A stretch of DNA of 64,000 bases from Psychroserpens sp036960315 (GCF_036960315.1 NZ_JBALVR010000001.1:496001-560000), one strand, 5' to 3'; counted from the stretch's first letter, positions 8,767 to 19,093 are shown. A program made the numbers and translations. Notes: generated by a model not told the origin, from the letters alone.

Positions 8767-10008
8767 ATGTTGTATTACTTATTTGAATATTTAGAACAAC
8801 AGTTTCAGTTTCCTGGAGCATCACTGTTTGGGTTTTTAACTTTTAGAGCTGCTATTGCTATTATTTTATCCTTATTGATTTCTACAATTTTTGGTAAACG
8901 AATCATTCGGTTTCTTCAAAAGCAACAAGTAGGTGAAACGATTCGTGATCTCGGACTTGAGGGCCAAGTTGAAAAAGCTGGAACACCAACAATGGGTGGA
9001 ATCATCATCATTTTGGCTACGTTGATTCCTGTACTATTATTAGCAAAACTTGAAAACATATACATCATTCTTCTTATCGTCACAACAGTTTGGATGGGAA
9101 TTATCGGGTTTATTGATGATTACATCAAGAAGTTCAAGAATAATAAAGATGGATTAAAAGGCCGCTTCAAAGTTCTGGGTCAAGTTGGTTTAGGAATTAT
9201 CGTAGGGGCAACAATGTACTTTCATGAAGATGTCACTATGAAAGAAAAACTACCTGAAGAACAGCAAAAAGTGCTATTGGCAGAGAATCCAAATATTTCG
9301 CCTTCAAAGCTGTTTGAGGAAGAAGCTAAGTCAACAAAGACAACAATTCCATTCGTAAAAGGAAATGAATTTGACTATGCCGATTTAATCACATGGATTA
9401 ATCCGGAATTGGGAAAATATGCTTGGATTATTTTCATTCTGGCGTCCATATTTATCATTGCAGCGGTTTCAAATGGTGCAAATCTCACCGATGGAATTGA
9501 TGGATTAGCAGCTGGTACTTCAGCTATAATCGTGCTCACTTTAGGGGTTTTTGCATGGGTTTCTGGTAATATCATCTTTTCAGATTACTTAGATATCATG
9601 TACATCCCGAGAGTTGAAGAAATTACAATCTATATCGCTGCCTTCGTTGGAGCCCTAATAGGTTTTTTATGGTACAACACTTATCCAGCGCAAGTATTTA
9701 TGGGAGATACTGGGAGCTTAACCATTGGAGGGATTATAGCAGTTATAGCTATTGCTGTTCGTAAAGAATGGCTTATTCCAGTGTTATGCGGAATATTTTT
9801 AGCGGAAAATTTATCAGTCGTGATGCAAGTCAGCTATTTCAAATACACAAGAAAGAAATTTGGTGAAGGTCGACGCATTTTTAAAATGGCGCCATTGCAT
9901 CATCATTATCAGAAATCAGGATATCACGAAAGTAAAATAGTTACACGGTTTTGGATTATAGGAATCCTATTGGCGATTATTTCGATTGTGACATTGAAAA
10001 TTAGATAG
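8767..10008 (+). CDS. mraY: Phospho-N-acetylmuramoyl-pentapeptide transferase MraY
   Basis: This 413-residue polytopic membrane enzyme transfers phospho-MurNAc-pentapeptide to undecaprenyl phosphate, making lipid I. Conserved loops are clear: GTPTMGG, GFIDDYIKK (metal-binding Asp pair), NLTDGIDGLAAG, VFMGDTGSL and APLHHHYQKSG. Compared with the ~360-residue proteobacterial enzyme it carries an extra hydrophilic stretch of about 50 residues (roughly 155-210), which is common in Bacteroidota. It follows murE after 90 bp, and its stop directly abuts the murD ATG. Confidence 0.97.
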   Translation: MLYYLFEYLEQQFQFPGASLFGFLTFRAAIAIILSLLISTIFGKRIIRFLQKQQVGETIRDLGLEGQVEKAGTPTMGGIIIILATLIPVLLLAKLENIYIILLIVTTVWMGIIGFIDDYIKKFKNNKDGLKGRFKVLGQVGLGIIVGATMYFHEDVTMKEKLPEEQQKVLLAENPNISPSKLFEEEAKSTKTTIPFVKGNEFDYADLITWINPELGKYAWIIFILASIFIIAAVSNGANLTDGIDGLAAGTSAIIVLTLGVFAWVSGNIIFSDYLDIMYIPRVEEITIYIAAFVGALIGFLWYNTYPAQVFMGDTGSLTIGGIIAVIAIAVRKEWLIPVLCGIFLAENLSVVMQVSYFKYTRKKFGEGRRIFKMAPLHHHYQKSGYHESKIVTRFWIIGILLAIISIVTLKIR

Positions 10009-11340
10009 ATGAAACGATTAGTGATTCTTGGAGGAGGAGAAAGTGGTGTAGGAACAGCACTTTTAGGAAAGGCAAAAGGATACGAAGTATTTGTTTCGGA
10101 TAAGGGAAACATTAAAGAAAAGTACAAACAAGTTCTTATACATAATGAGATTGAATTTGAGGATGGTGAGCATTCTGAAGAACAGATTCTGAATGCCGAT
10201 ATCGTCATGAAGAGCCCGGGAATTCCTGATAAAGTAACTCTGGTAAAACAGATTAGAGCTCTAGGGATTACAGTGGTTTCTGAAATTGAATTTGCTGCAA
10301 AGTATACCGATGCAATTATAGTTGGGATTACTGGAAGTAATGGTAAAACAACAACAGCTAGCTTAACACATCACATATTACAACAAGATTTGAGTGTTGG
10401 TTTGTCAGGTAATATTGGAGATAGTTTTGCTAAGCAGATTTTAGAACAGGATTATCCAAATTACGTGTTGGAGATTAGTAGTTTCCAACTGGATGATATC
10501 ATTGACTTCAAGCCACACATTGCGGTTTTAACCAATATCACACCAGATCATTTAGATAGATATGATTATCAATTTGAAAAGTACATCGCCTCAAAATTCA
10601 GGATTACAGAAAACCAAACTAAAGACGATTATTTCATTTATGATGGAGATGATGAGGTGATTTTACAATGGTTAGAAACGCATCCTGTTCAATCCACATT
10701 ATTACCATTTTCATTAACAAAAATTATTGAAAATGGCGCGTATTTAGATAACGATAATATAAAAATAACAATAGATAACAACGAGATAATTATGCCAACA
10801 GCAAATTTAGCATTAGAGGGAAAACACAACATTAAAAATGCAATGGCTGCTTCGACAGTGGCACATTTACTGAAAATTAGAAAGCAAACTATTCGAGAGA
10901 GCTTAGAAAATTTTCAAGGTGTTGAGCATCGCTTGGAGCAAGTGCTAAAAATCAATAAAGTAGACTACATCAACGACTCTAAGGCAACTAACGTGAACGC
11001 AACATATTATGCTTTGGAAACTATGGATGCGCCTACAATTTGGATTGTTGGTGGAGTAGATAAAGGAAACAATTATCAAGAACTTTTTCAGTTTGTAAAT
11101 GAAAAGGTAAAAGCAATTATATGCTTAGGCGTTGACAATGAAAAGTTGATGGAAAGTTTTGGTGGAATGGTTGACATTATTATCGAAACTCAATTTATGA
11201 GTGAAGCAGTTAAAATCGCTTATAAAGTTGCCGAAGCTGGAGACAGTGTGTTGTTGTCTCCTGCATGTGCAAGTTTTGATTTGTTTGAAAATTATGAAGA
11301 TAGAGGTCGTCAATTTAAGGATGCAGTAAGAAACTTATAA
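10009..11340 (+). CDS. murD: UDP-N-acetylmuramoyl-L-alanine--D-glutamate ligase MurD
   Basis: This 443-residue cytoplasmic Mur ligase adds D-glutamate to UDP-MurNAc-L-Ala. The N-terminal nucleotide-sugar-binding fold begins LVILGGGESGVG. The ATP loop is GITGSNGKTTT (Lys113). The middle-domain TPDHLDRY and the C-terminal SPACASFDLFENYEDRG, a MurD hallmark, are present. There is no gap to mraY, and 8 bp separate it from ftsW. Length and all motifs are normal for the family. Confidence 0.97.
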   Translation: MKRLVILGGGESGVGTALLGKAKGYEVFVSDKGNIKEKYKQVLIHNEIEFEDGEHSEEQILNADIVMKSPGIPDKVTLVKQIRALGITVVSEIEFAAKYTDAIIVGITGSNGKTTTASLTHHILQQDLSVGLSGNIGDSFAKQILEQDYPNYVLEISSFQLDDIIDFKPHIAVLTNITPDHLDRYDYQFEKYIASKFRITENQTKDDYFIYDGDDEVILQWLETHPVQSTLLPFSLTKIIENGAYLDNDNIKITIDNNEIIMPTANLALEGKHNIKNAMAASTVAHLLKIRKQTIRESLENFQGVEHRLEQVLKINKVDYINDSKATNVNATYYALETMDAPTIWIVGGVDKGNNYQELFQFVNEKVKAIICLGVDNEKLMESFGGMVDIIIETQFMSEAVKIAYKVAEAGDSVLLSPACASFDLFENYEDRGRQFKDAVRNL

Positions 11341-11348
11341 TATACCAA

Positions 11349-12542
11349 GTGCAAGCACTATTTAAAAACATAAAAGGAGATCGATTAATCTGGGCAATTG
11401 CGGCGTTATTGGCAATTTTCTCATTCCTACCTGTGTATAGTGCTGCTAGTAATTTGGCTTATGTTGGTGGTTCTGGAAATACCTTTGGGTTTTTTGTTAA
11501 GCATTTTATGCACCTGTTTTTAGGATTCGCAATTATGTACGGTGTACATAAGATTCCGTATCGCTATTTTAGAGGGTTGTCAATGGTAATGATTCCAATA
11601 GTTATCGTGTTGCTAGTTGTTACAATGCTTCAAGGAACTACGATTGATGGCGCAAATGCTAGTCGATGGATACAAATCCCTTTTGTTGGGATGTCCTTTC
11701 AAACATCAACATTAGCTGCGGTTGTATTAATGGTTTATGTAGCACGTTACTTGTCAAAAATTCAAGATAGAAAAGTCTCATTTGTAGAAACATTATTACC
11801 ACTTTGGGCACCAGTATTTTTTATATTGATTCTCATTTTACCAGCAAATTTTTCTACAGCTGCGATTGTCTTTTTAATGGTGATGATGTTGGCCTTTATT
11901 GGAGGTTACCCACTAAAATACCTGGCAGTTGTTATTGGAAGTGGTATTGCTGGATTGGCACTTTTTGTATTGGTAGCAAAAGCATTTCCGGAGGCTATGC
12001 CAAATCGTATTGATACATGGATGAGTAGAATTGAGAATTTTGCAAATGGAGAAGATACCGAAGCCGATTATCAAATTGAAAATGCAAAAATAGCAATAGC
12101 ATCTGGTGGGATTCAAGGAAAAGGACCAGGTAAGAGCACGCAGAAGAATGTATTGCCACAATCATCTTCAGATTTTATTTTCGCCATAATCATTGAAGAA
12201 TATGGTTTGATTGGAGGGGTGTTTTTATTGGTTTTATATTCGTGGTTGCTGTTTCGAATTGTCATCGTATCTCAAAAATCAGATACCGTTTTTGGAAAGT
12301 TGCTAGTGTTAGGAGTTGGACTACCAATCATATTTCAGGCATTAATAAATATGGCAGTTGCTGTGGAGTTATTTCCCGTTACTGGACAAACTTTACCATT
12401 AATTAGTAGTGGAGGAACGTCTATTTGGATGACCTGTTTAGCCATAGGTATCATTTTAAGTGTCAGTGCAAAACGTGAGCTATTAAAAGAAAAAGAAATT
12501 AACGAGGATAACCCATTAGAAATTTTAAGTGAAACGATTTAA
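11349..12542 (+). CDS. ftsW: Septal peptidoglycan polymerase FtsW (SEDS family)
   Basis: This 397-residue SEDS glycosyltransferase polymerises lipid II at the septum together with FtsI. About ten hydrophobic helices are visible. The conserved C-terminal loop reads LPLISSGGTSI, and the segment with GKGPGKS corresponds to the large periplasmic loop. The start is GTG at 11349, giving MQALFKNIKGDRLIW; an ATG alternative further in would remove the first helix. The stop overlaps the murG ATG by one base. Confidence 0.95.
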   Translation: MQALFKNIKGDRLIWAIAALLAIFSFLPVYSAASNLAYVGGSGNTFGFFVKHFMHLFLGFAIMYGVHKIPYRYFRGLSMVMIPIVIVLLVVTMLQGTTIDGANASRWIQIPFVGMSFQTSTLAAVVLMVYVARYLSKIQDRKVSFVETLLPLWAPVFFILILILPANFSTAAIVFLMVMMLAFIGGYPLKYLAVVIGSGIAGLALFVLVAKAFPEAMPNRIDTWMSRIENFANGEDTEADYQIENAKIAIASGGIQGKGPGKSTQKNVLPQSSSDFIFAIIIEEYGLIGGVFLLVLYSWLLFRIVIVSQKSDTVFGKLLVLGVGLPIIFQALINMAVAVELFPVTGQTLPLISSGGTSIWMTCLAIGIILSVSAKRELLKEKEINEDNPLEILSETI

Positions 12543-13636
12543 TGAGTAACTACAAAATCATATTATCTGGAGGTGGAACAGGAGGACATATCTATCCTGC
12601 GATTGCTATTGCAGATGAATTAAAGTCTCGTTTTCCAGATGCTGAATTTTTGTTTGTTGGTGCTTCCGACCGAATGGAAATGGAAAAAGTACCTCAAGCG
12701 GGTTATGAGATTGAAGGGCTTTGGATTTCAGGAATTCAACGAAAACTAACCTTGAAGAATCTCATGTTCCCTTTTAAGCTGATTAGTAGCTTGCTGAAAT
12801 CTCGCAAAATCATCAATACATTTCAACCTCATGTGGCTATTGGTACAGGTGGATTTGCAAGTGGACCCTTGCTAAAAACAGCAACATCTAAGGGTATTCC
12901 TAGTTTGATACAAGAACAAAATTCCTATCCAGGAATTACTAATAAGTTGTTGTCTACACAGGTAGATAAGATTTGTGTGGCCTATGAAGGCTTAGAAAAG
13001 TTCTTTCCGAAGGATAAAATAGTCCTCACAGGAAATCCGATTAGAAAGGATTTACTAAATATCGAGAATAAACATATTGAAGGTAAGGATGCGTTTACAT
13101 TAATCCATAGTAAGCATACGCTTTTGGTTTTGGGCGGAAGCTTAGGTGCGAGACGTGTAAATCAACTTATTGAAGAAAAACTAGAATATTTCCAGTCTCA
13201 AAACATACAATTAATTTGGCAATGCGGAAAGCTGTACTATCAGCAATACAAACATTATAATGACTTAGAAAATGTGCAAGTCCATGCCTTTCTGAACAAT
13301 ATGGATATGGCATATGCTGCAGCAGATGTGATTATATCAAGAGCTGGGGCTAGTTCGGTTTCTGAACTTTGTGTGGTTGGGAAGCCTGTGATTTTTATCC
13401 CATCACCAAATGTAGCTGAAGATCACCAAACGAAGAACGCAAAAGCAATTGCCGATAAAGATGCAGCGATTTTGATTACAGAAAGTGATTTGGATGATGA
13501 ATTTGAAAATCATTTTAATACGATAATGACGTCCTCAGAAAAAAGACAGACACTAGGACAAAACATAAAACAATTAGCATTAGTAAATGCAACTAAAGAT
13601 ATAGCAGACGAAGTTGAAAAATTGTTAAAACAGTAA
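12542..13636 (+). CDS. murG: UDP-GlcNAc:lipid I N-acetylglucosaminyltransferase MurG
   Basis: This 364-residue GT28 enzyme at the inner face of the membrane converts lipid I to lipid II. The N-terminal glycine loop GGGTGGHIYPA (residues 9-19) and the acceptor-side GTGGFASGP are intact. So is the donor-site segment SRAGASSVSEL, followed by the ENHQ-like AEDHQTKNA. The ATG overlaps the ftsW stop and the murC ATG follows without a gap, consistent with translational coupling in the operon. Confidence 0.97.
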   Translation: MSNYKIILSGGGTGGHIYPAIAIADELKSRFPDAEFLFVGASDRMEMEKVPQAGYEIEGLWISGIQRKLTLKNLMFPFKLISSLLKSRKIINTFQPHVAIGTGGFASGPLLKTATSKGIPSLIQEQNSYPGITNKLLSTQVDKICVAYEGLEKFFPKDKIVLTGNPIRKDLLNIENKHIEGKDAFTLIHSKHTLLVLGGSLGARRVNQLIEEKLEYFQSQNIQLIWQCGKLYYQQYKHYNDLENVQVHAFLNNMDMAYAAADVIISRAGASSVSELCVVGKPVIFIPSPNVAEDHQTKNAKAIADKDAAILITESDLDDEFENHFNTIMTSSEKRQTLGQNIKQLALVNATKDIADEVEKLLKQ

Positions 13637-14989
13637 ATGAAATTAGAACACGCAAATAACGTTTATTTTATAGGTATTGGAGGTATTGGTATGTCTGCCT
13701 TAGCGCGTTATTTTGTAGCTAAAGGATTAACTGTAGGAGGTTATGATAAGACGAAAACTGAAATCACTGATACGCTAGTAAAATTAGGTGTTACAATTCA
13801 TTTTGAAGATGATATCAAACATATTGATAATGTTTTTTTAGATCCTGAAGCAACACTTATTGTATATACACCTGCAATCCCGAATTCACACACCGAATTG
13901 ATCTATTTTAAATCGAATGAATTCAACATATTAAAACGTTCTCAGGTCTTGGGTGAAATTACACGACAAACGTTTTGTTTAGCAGTTGCTGGTACTCACG
14001 GAAAAACGACAACTACAAGTATTCTCGGCCATTTAATGAATGTATGTGATGTTGAGGTGACGGCATTTTTAGGCGGAATTAGTGAGAACTATAATTCTAA
14101 CTTAATTCTCAATGGAACAGAAGTTACTGTTGTAGAAGCCGATGAGTTTGACCGTTCGTTTTTAACCTTGTCTCCAGATTTTGCTTGCATTACTTCAATG
14201 GATCCAGATCATTTAGATATCTATGGAGATGCTTCAGAATTGATAAAATCTTTTGAAGATTTCTCAAAAAAAATAAAGCCAAACGGAAAACTGTTCGTCA
14301 AAAACGGATTGCCAATACAAGGAATTACCTATGGCATTGAAGACGATTCAGATTATTCAGTAAAAAACATAAAAATAATAAATGGTAGCTATGTATTTGA
14401 TGTAAAAACACCAAATGCACTACTAGAAAATTTCAAATTTAACCTACCTGGTAGACACAATCTGTCGAATGCATTAATAGCCTTGGCGATGTCTGTAGAA
14501 TATGGGCTCCCTCACCCGCAGCTCGCCAAAGCTTTAGCATCTTACAAAGGTGTGAAACGCAGATTTACCTATGAGATTAAAACTGATGATTTAGTATATA
14601 TTGATGATTATGCGCATCATCCCGAAGAAATTAATGCCGTTCATCAAGCGGTGAGAGAAATGTATCCGGATAAAAAAGTATTGGCGATTTTTCAGCCACA
14701 TTTATTTAGTAGGACACAGGATTTTGCAGATGATTTTGCTGAAAGTCTGTCACAATTTGATACAGTTTTCTTACTAGAGATTTATCCAGCAAGAGAATTG
14801 CCCATTGAAGGTGTTAATTCACAATGGTTATTAGACAAAATTCAGAACAAAAACAAAAGATTAGTTCAAAAATCTGAATTGATTGAAGCAATAAAAACAG
14901 AATACGCACCTGTAATTTTAACTATTGGTGCTGGTGATATTGGAGAAGAAGTTAAACATATTAAAAAAGCATTGAGCCTTGCGAGTTAA
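13637..14989 (+). CDS. murC: UDP-N-acetylmuramate--L-alanine ligase MurC
   Basis: This 450-residue cytoplasmic Mur ligase adds L-alanine to UDP-MurNAc, the first stem-peptide step. The N-terminal motif GIGGIGMSALA, the ATP loop AGTHGKTTTT (Lys123), SMDPDHLDIY, and the C-terminal DDYAHHPEEI and QPHLFSRT motifs are present. The recycling ligase Mpl shares several of these, but the length and the place between murG and ftsQ favour MurC. The last 11 bases overlap the start of ftsQ. Confidence 0.94.
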   Translation: MKLEHANNVYFIGIGGIGMSALARYFVAKGLTVGGYDKTKTEITDTLVKLGVTIHFEDDIKHIDNVFLDPEATLIVYTPAIPNSHTELIYFKSNEFNILKRSQVLGEITRQTFCLAVAGTHGKTTTTSILGHLMNVCDVEVTAFLGGISENYNSNLILNGTEVTVVEADEFDRSFLTLSPDFACITSMDPDHLDIYGDASELIKSFEDFSKKIKPNGKLFVKNGLPIQGITYGIEDDSDYSVKNIKIINGSYVFDVKTPNALLENFKFNLPGRHNLSNALIALAMSVEYGLPHPQLAKALASYKGVKRRFTYEIKTDDLVYIDDYAHHPEEINAVHQAVREMYPDKKVLAIFQPHLFSRTQDFADDFAESLSQFDTVFLLEIYPARELPIEGVNSQWLLDKIQNKNKRLVQKSELIEAIKTEYAPVILTIGAGDIGEEVKHIKKALSLAS

Positions 14990-15698
14990 TTATAACTACA
15001 TAAAAGTTGCGTTTCTGCTAGTGTTAGTGGTGGTTTTGTGTGCGTTTTCATCTGTAAGAAATTCTGCTCGAAAAGTGGTTTCACCTGATATAAAATTTGT
15101 TGGAAGCGAGAACCTTTTCGTGACACATGAGACTGTTAGTAAATTGTTAATACTAAATCAAGAGACTGTAACAAACAAGCCTAAAGATATTATAGATTTG
15201 AATGAATTAGAATCTGCCCTAAACTCTAATCCAATGATTAAGCAGGCACAAGTGTTTATGAGTGTTGATGGTTTAATCACTGCTGAAATTGAACAAAAAA
15301 AACCTATTGCAAGAGTAAGCACAAATGCATCTTATTACATTGATGAGACTGGCTCGTTTATGCCTTTATCAACAAATTATACTGCACGCGTGCCTTTAGT
15401 TACTGGTTCTATTGAGAAGAATGAATTGGAAAATGTGCATGCAATTGCTAAGAAAGTTCAAGAAGATGATTTTTTACTAAAACATGTTGTAGAGATTCAT
15501 CAAAACCAAGATAAAACAATTGATCTAAAATTTAGAGGTCATGATTTTAATATCCATTTAGGGACATTAGAATTATTAGAAAAAAAAATAAATAATCTTA
15601 AAGCTTTTTATAAAAAAGCGATGGAAGATAAAGTGCTAGATAATTATAAACTAGTGAATTTAAAGTTTGATAAACAAGTGATTTGCACCAAAAAGTAA
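14979..15698 (+). CDS. ftsQ: Cell division protein FtsQ (POTRA-domain)
   Basis: This 239-residue bitopic protein has one membrane helix near residues 9-26 and a periplasmic region with a POTRA-like start (IKFVGSENLFVTHETVSKL) followed by the FtsQ beta domain. FtsQ links early division proteins to the FtsL-FtsI-FtsW synthase. The start is a TTG at 14979, inside the end of murC (11-bp overlap); it is the only start that keeps the membrane helix. Its stop abuts the ATG pair of ftsA. Confidence 0.9.
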   Translation: MRVNYNYIKVAFLLVLVVVLCAFSSVRNSARKVVSPDIKFVGSENLFVTHETVSKLLILNQETVTNKPKDIIDLNELESALNSNPMIKQAQVFMSVDGLITAEIEQKKPIARVSTNASYYIDETGSFMPLSTNYTARVPLVTGSIEKNELENVHAIAKKVQEDDFLLKHVVEIHQNQDKTIDLKFRGHDFNIHLGTLELLEKKINNLKAFYKKAMEDKVLDNYKLVNLKFDKQVICTKK

Positions 15699-17039
15699 AT
15701 GATGGAGAATAATAAAATTTCAGTAGGGCTCGACATTGGAACCACAAAAATTGTGGCAATGATTGGTCGTAAAAATGAATATGGCAAAGCCGAAATTTTA
15801 GGGATTGGAAAATCCAAAAGTTTAGGAGTTCATAGAGGTGTGGTTAATAATATTACCCAGACTATTCAGTCGATTCAGCAAGCTGTTCAAGAAGCTGAGG
15901 CTGAAGCTGGACTAAAGATTGAAGAGGTAACTGTTGGTATTGCGGGACAGCATATTAGAAGTTTGCAACATAGCGATTATATCACTAGAGCAAATTCTGA
16001 GGTTGTTATAGATGAAGAAGATATTGATCGTTTAATTAATCAAGTTCACAAGTTAGTAATGCTTCCAGGTGAAGAAATTATTCATGTATTACCTCAAGAA
16101 TTTAAAATTGACGGTCAAGCAGAAATTAAAGAACCTGTCGGAATGTATGGTGGACGACTAGAAGCTAATTTCCATGTTGTAGTTGGTCAAGTGTCATCGA
16201 TTAGAAATATTGGACGTTGTGTTAAAAGTTCTGGTTTAGAGTTGGAAGGTATCACTTTAGAACCTTTAGCTTCAGCTAATGCAGTATTGAGTCAGGAAGA
16301 AAAAGAAGCGGGAGTTGCTTTGATTGATATTGGAGGAGGAACAACAGATTTAGCGGTATTTAAAGACGGTATTATTCGTCATACTGCAGTGATTCCTTTT
16401 GGAGGAAATGTTGTTACTGAAGATATCAAAGAAGGGTGTTCAATTATTGAAAAGCAAGCCGAATTATTGAAAATAAAATTTGGTTCTGCATGGCCTGGAG
16501 AAAATAAGGACAACGAGATTGTTTCTATTCCTGGGCTTAGAGGACGAGAGCCCAAAGAGATTACATTAAAAAACCTCTCTAAGATTATTCATGCTCGAGT
16601 GGTAGAAATTGTCGAGCAGGTCTATGTGGAGATTAAAAATTACGGTCACGAAGAACAAAAGAAGAAATTAATTGCCGGAATTGTATTAACAGGAGGTGGT
16701 AGCCAGTTAAAACATTTAAAGCAGTTGGTTGAGTATATCACTGGAATGGATACGAGAATAGGATATCCAAATGAACATCTAGCTGGAGATAGTGATGATG
16801 ATATCGCAAGTCCGTTGTATGCAACGGCTGTGGGATTAGTGATGGATGGCTTGAAACGCCAGGAACGTAAACGTGTAGAGAAAGAAGTTGAAGAAATGCA
16901 GCACGCTGCGGCTGCTGAACATTCTGAAGATAATATTGTACAGGAGGAAGAAATTATTCAGCAACCAAAAAGGGAACGTAAATCTTTTTTAGACAAGTTA
17001 ACAGAACGCGTTAAAGATTTTTTAGATAACGCAGAATAA
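15699..17039 (+). CDS. ftsA: Cell division protein FtsA
   Basis: This 446-residue actin-like ATPase tethers FtsZ filaments to the membrane. Phosphate-1 is GLDIGTTKI (residues 9-17), phosphate-2 is LIDIGGGTTDLAVF, and the adenosine motif is IVLTGGGSQLKHL. The SHS2 (1C) insertion is in place between them. The C-terminal residues SFLDKLTERVKDFL form an amphipathic helix, the membrane-targeting sequence, after an acidic linker. Two ATG codons are adjacent; either may be used. ftsZ follows after 83 bp containing a hairpin. Confidence 0.97.
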   Translation: MMENNKISVGLDIGTTKIVAMIGRKNEYGKAEILGIGKSKSLGVHRGVVNNITQTIQSIQQAVQEAEAEAGLKIEEVTVGIAGQHIRSLQHSDYITRANSEVVIDEEDIDRLINQVHKLVMLPGEEIIHVLPQEFKIDGQAEIKEPVGMYGGRLEANFHVVVGQVSSIRNIGRCVKSSGLELEGITLEPLASANAVLSQEEKEAGVALIDIGGGTTDLAVFKDGIIRHTAVIPFGGNVVTEDIKEGCSIIEKQAELLKIKFGSAWPGENKDNEIVSIPGLRGREPKEITLKNLSKIIHARVVEIVEQVYVEIKNYGHEEQKKKLIAGIVLTGGGSQLKHLKQLVEYITGMDTRIGYPNEHLAGDSDDDIASPLYATAVGLVMDGLKRQERKRVEKEVEEMQHAAAAEHSEDNIVQEEEIIQQPKRERKSFLDKLTERVKDFLDNAE

Positions 17040-17050
17040 ATATATCATAC

Positions 17051-17079
17051 ATCTTCGATTGGGTAGGACTGTCGAAGAT
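17051..17079. other. Hairpin in the ftsA-ftsZ gap
   Basis: ATCTTCGA (17051-17058) and TCGAAGAT (17072-17079) form a perfect 8-bp stem with a 13-base loop in the 83-bp gap before ftsZ. There is no T-tract after it, so it is not a usual terminator. It could set the ftsZ:ftsA ratio through RNA processing or mRNA stability, which is inference. Confidence 0.45.
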
Positions 17080-17122
17080 ATTTGGGGAAATAAAGTATAA
17101 TAAATACAGTAAAAGTAATTTT

Positions 17123-19060
17123 ATGAGCAACAACAATGAGTTAGGCAACATTGCATTTGATTTACCAAAAAACCAATCAAACGTCATCAAAGTGATTGGA
17201 GTAGGTGGAGGTGGAAGTAATGCCATTAATCACATGTTTTTACAAGGGATTAAAGGTGTTGATTTTGTGATATGTAATACAGATGACCAAGCACTGCAAA
17301 ACAGTGGTGTCCCGAACAAAATCCAATTAGGAGTTAATTTAACCGAAGGTTTAGGTGCAGGTGCAAATCCCGAAGTAGGAGAGCAAGCTGCATTAGAGAG
17401 TTTAGAAGATTTACGTCGCATGTTAGATACCAATACTAAAATGGTATTTATCACTGCAGGAATGGGTGGAGGAACCGGTACAGGTGCTGCGCCAATTATC
17501 GCTAAACTTGCAAAAGAATTGGATATTTTAACGGTTGGTATTGTGACGATGCCATTTCAGTTTGAAGGAAAAACAAGAAATGAACAAGCTCAAAAAGGTA
17601 TTGAAACACTTCGTTCACATGTAGATTCATTGGTTGTTATCAATAATAACAAGCTTCGTGAAGTCTATGGTAATTTAGGCTTTAAAGCAGGTTTTTCAAA
17701 AGCCGATGAAGTATTATCGACTGCATCACGAGGCATCGCAGAAGTTATTACGCATCACTATACACAAAACATCGATTTACGCGATGCTAAAACTGTCTTA
17801 AGTAATAGCGGTACAGCAATCATGGGGTCTTCTACAGCGTCTGGAAAAACGAGAGCGCAGGAGGCTATCATGAAAGCGTTAGATTCGCCATTATTGAATG
17901 ATAATAAAATTACTGGAGCTAAAAACGTACTGCTGCTTATCGTTTCTGGTTCTCAAGAAATTACTATTGATGAAATTGGAGAAATCAATGATCATATCCA
18001 AATTGAAGCTGGTCATGGTGCAAACATCATTATGGGTGTTGGTGAAGACGAGTCATTACAAGAGTCTATCTCTGTGACGATAATTGCTACAGGTTTTGAT
18101 TTAGACCAGCAACATGAAATCTCAAATACAGAACAAAAGAAAGTGGTTCATGCCTTAGAAGATGATAGAAATGATGATGTAACTGTTAGAGAAAGTGGTC
18201 CAGCGATTATCACACCAGATATTATTTTAGAAAAGGAAGAAGAGAAAGCGCCTAAAGTTGTAATTCATACCTTAATGGATGATGAAGATAGTTTTAATGC
18301 GGTTACCGATAGTTTAGAAACCGATTTGATTACAACTACAGATATCATCAAAAGCATCAATGTAGTTTATGATGAAGTTTTGGACCATAAAATTGTTGAA
18401 GAAGAATTTATTATAACTCCAGTTCAAGAAAAGAGTGTTGAAGAAGTTGAAGAGGAGCAAATCACATTAACATTTGATTTACCATTATCTTTTGGAGCTT
18501 CGGAAGATGAAGTAGAACCCGAAAATGAAGTTCTAGAGGAGAAAACAGTTTTCACTTTGGATGAAGAGGTTAAGGACTTTGAAGTTAAAGAACATGTAGA
18601 GATTATTCCTGTAACCGAAGCAAATGAAAAAGGAGAAAAGCGTTATGCTTTGGATGATTTCATGACGTATGAGTCGGCAATGAATAATCAAGAAGCTAAG
18701 GTTAAGGTGCAACCAGAAGTTGAAGAGGAAATCGTATTTGAGAAAAAAGTGATAGAATCTGAAGTTAGGGAAACAGAGGTTGGAGAGGAAATAGATCCTA
18801 TGAATAGTCCAATTTCTGAATTGTTAAAGGAAAGAGCTGATGAAAGACGACGTAAAATGAAAGATTTCAATTACAAGTTTAACACGGCCAAAATAGATGA
18901 AATTGAAAAAGAACCTGCATATAAAAGACAAGGTGTGAATTTAGAGGATGCACAGCATTCTTCGGAAACCAACGCTTCTAGAACATCCGTCTCTACTGAT
19001 GAGAACGACGATATTCAATTGAGAAGTAATAATTCATTTTTACACGACAACGTAGATTAA
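17123..19060 (+). CDS. ftsZ: Cell division GTPase FtsZ with long C-terminal linker
   Basis: This tubulin-like GTPase forms the division ring. The tubulin signature GGGTGTGAAP is at residues 115-124, and the N-terminal IGVGGGGSNA loop and NTDDQAL are intact. The globular part ends near residue 328. About 300 residues of strongly acidic, Glu/Val-rich, low-complexity linker follow, and then a conserved-looking end (RSNNSFLHDNVD). At 645 residues it is much longer than the ~380 of E. coli, as in other flavobacteria. It is the last gene of the dcw operon, followed within 40 bp by a terminator. Confidence 0.97.
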   Translation: MSNNNELGNIAFDLPKNQSNVIKVIGVGGGGSNAINHMFLQGIKGVDFVICNTDDQALQNSGVPNKIQLGVNLTEGLGAGANPEVGEQAALESLEDLRRMLDTNTKMVFITAGMGGGTGTGAAPIIAKLAKELDILTVGIVTMPFQFEGKTRNEQAQKGIETLRSHVDSLVVINNNKLREVYGNLGFKAGFSKADEVLSTASRGIAEVITHHYTQNIDLRDAKTVLSNSGTAIMGSSTASGKTRAQEAIMKALDSPLLNDNKITGAKNVLLLIVSGSQEITIDEIGEINDHIQIEAGHGANIIMGVGEDESLQESISVTIIATGFDLDQQHEISNTEQKKVVHALEDDRNDDVTVRESGPAIITPDIILEKEEEKAPKVVIHTLMDDEDSFNAVTDSLETDLITTTDIIKSINVVYDEVLDHKIVEEEFIITPVQEKSVEEVEEEQITLTFDLPLSFGASEDEVEPENEVLEEKTVFTLDEEVKDFEVKEHVEIIPVTEANEKGEKRYALDDFMTYESAMNNQEAKVKVQPEVEEEIVFEKKVIESEVRETEVGEEIDPMNSPISELLKERADERRRKMKDFNYKFNTAKIDEIEKEPAYKRQGVNLEDAQHSSETNASRTSVSTDENDDIQLRSNNSFLHDNVD

Positions 19061-19093
19061 TAGCAAATTTAGTTTAGTGTTTCACACTTTGTT

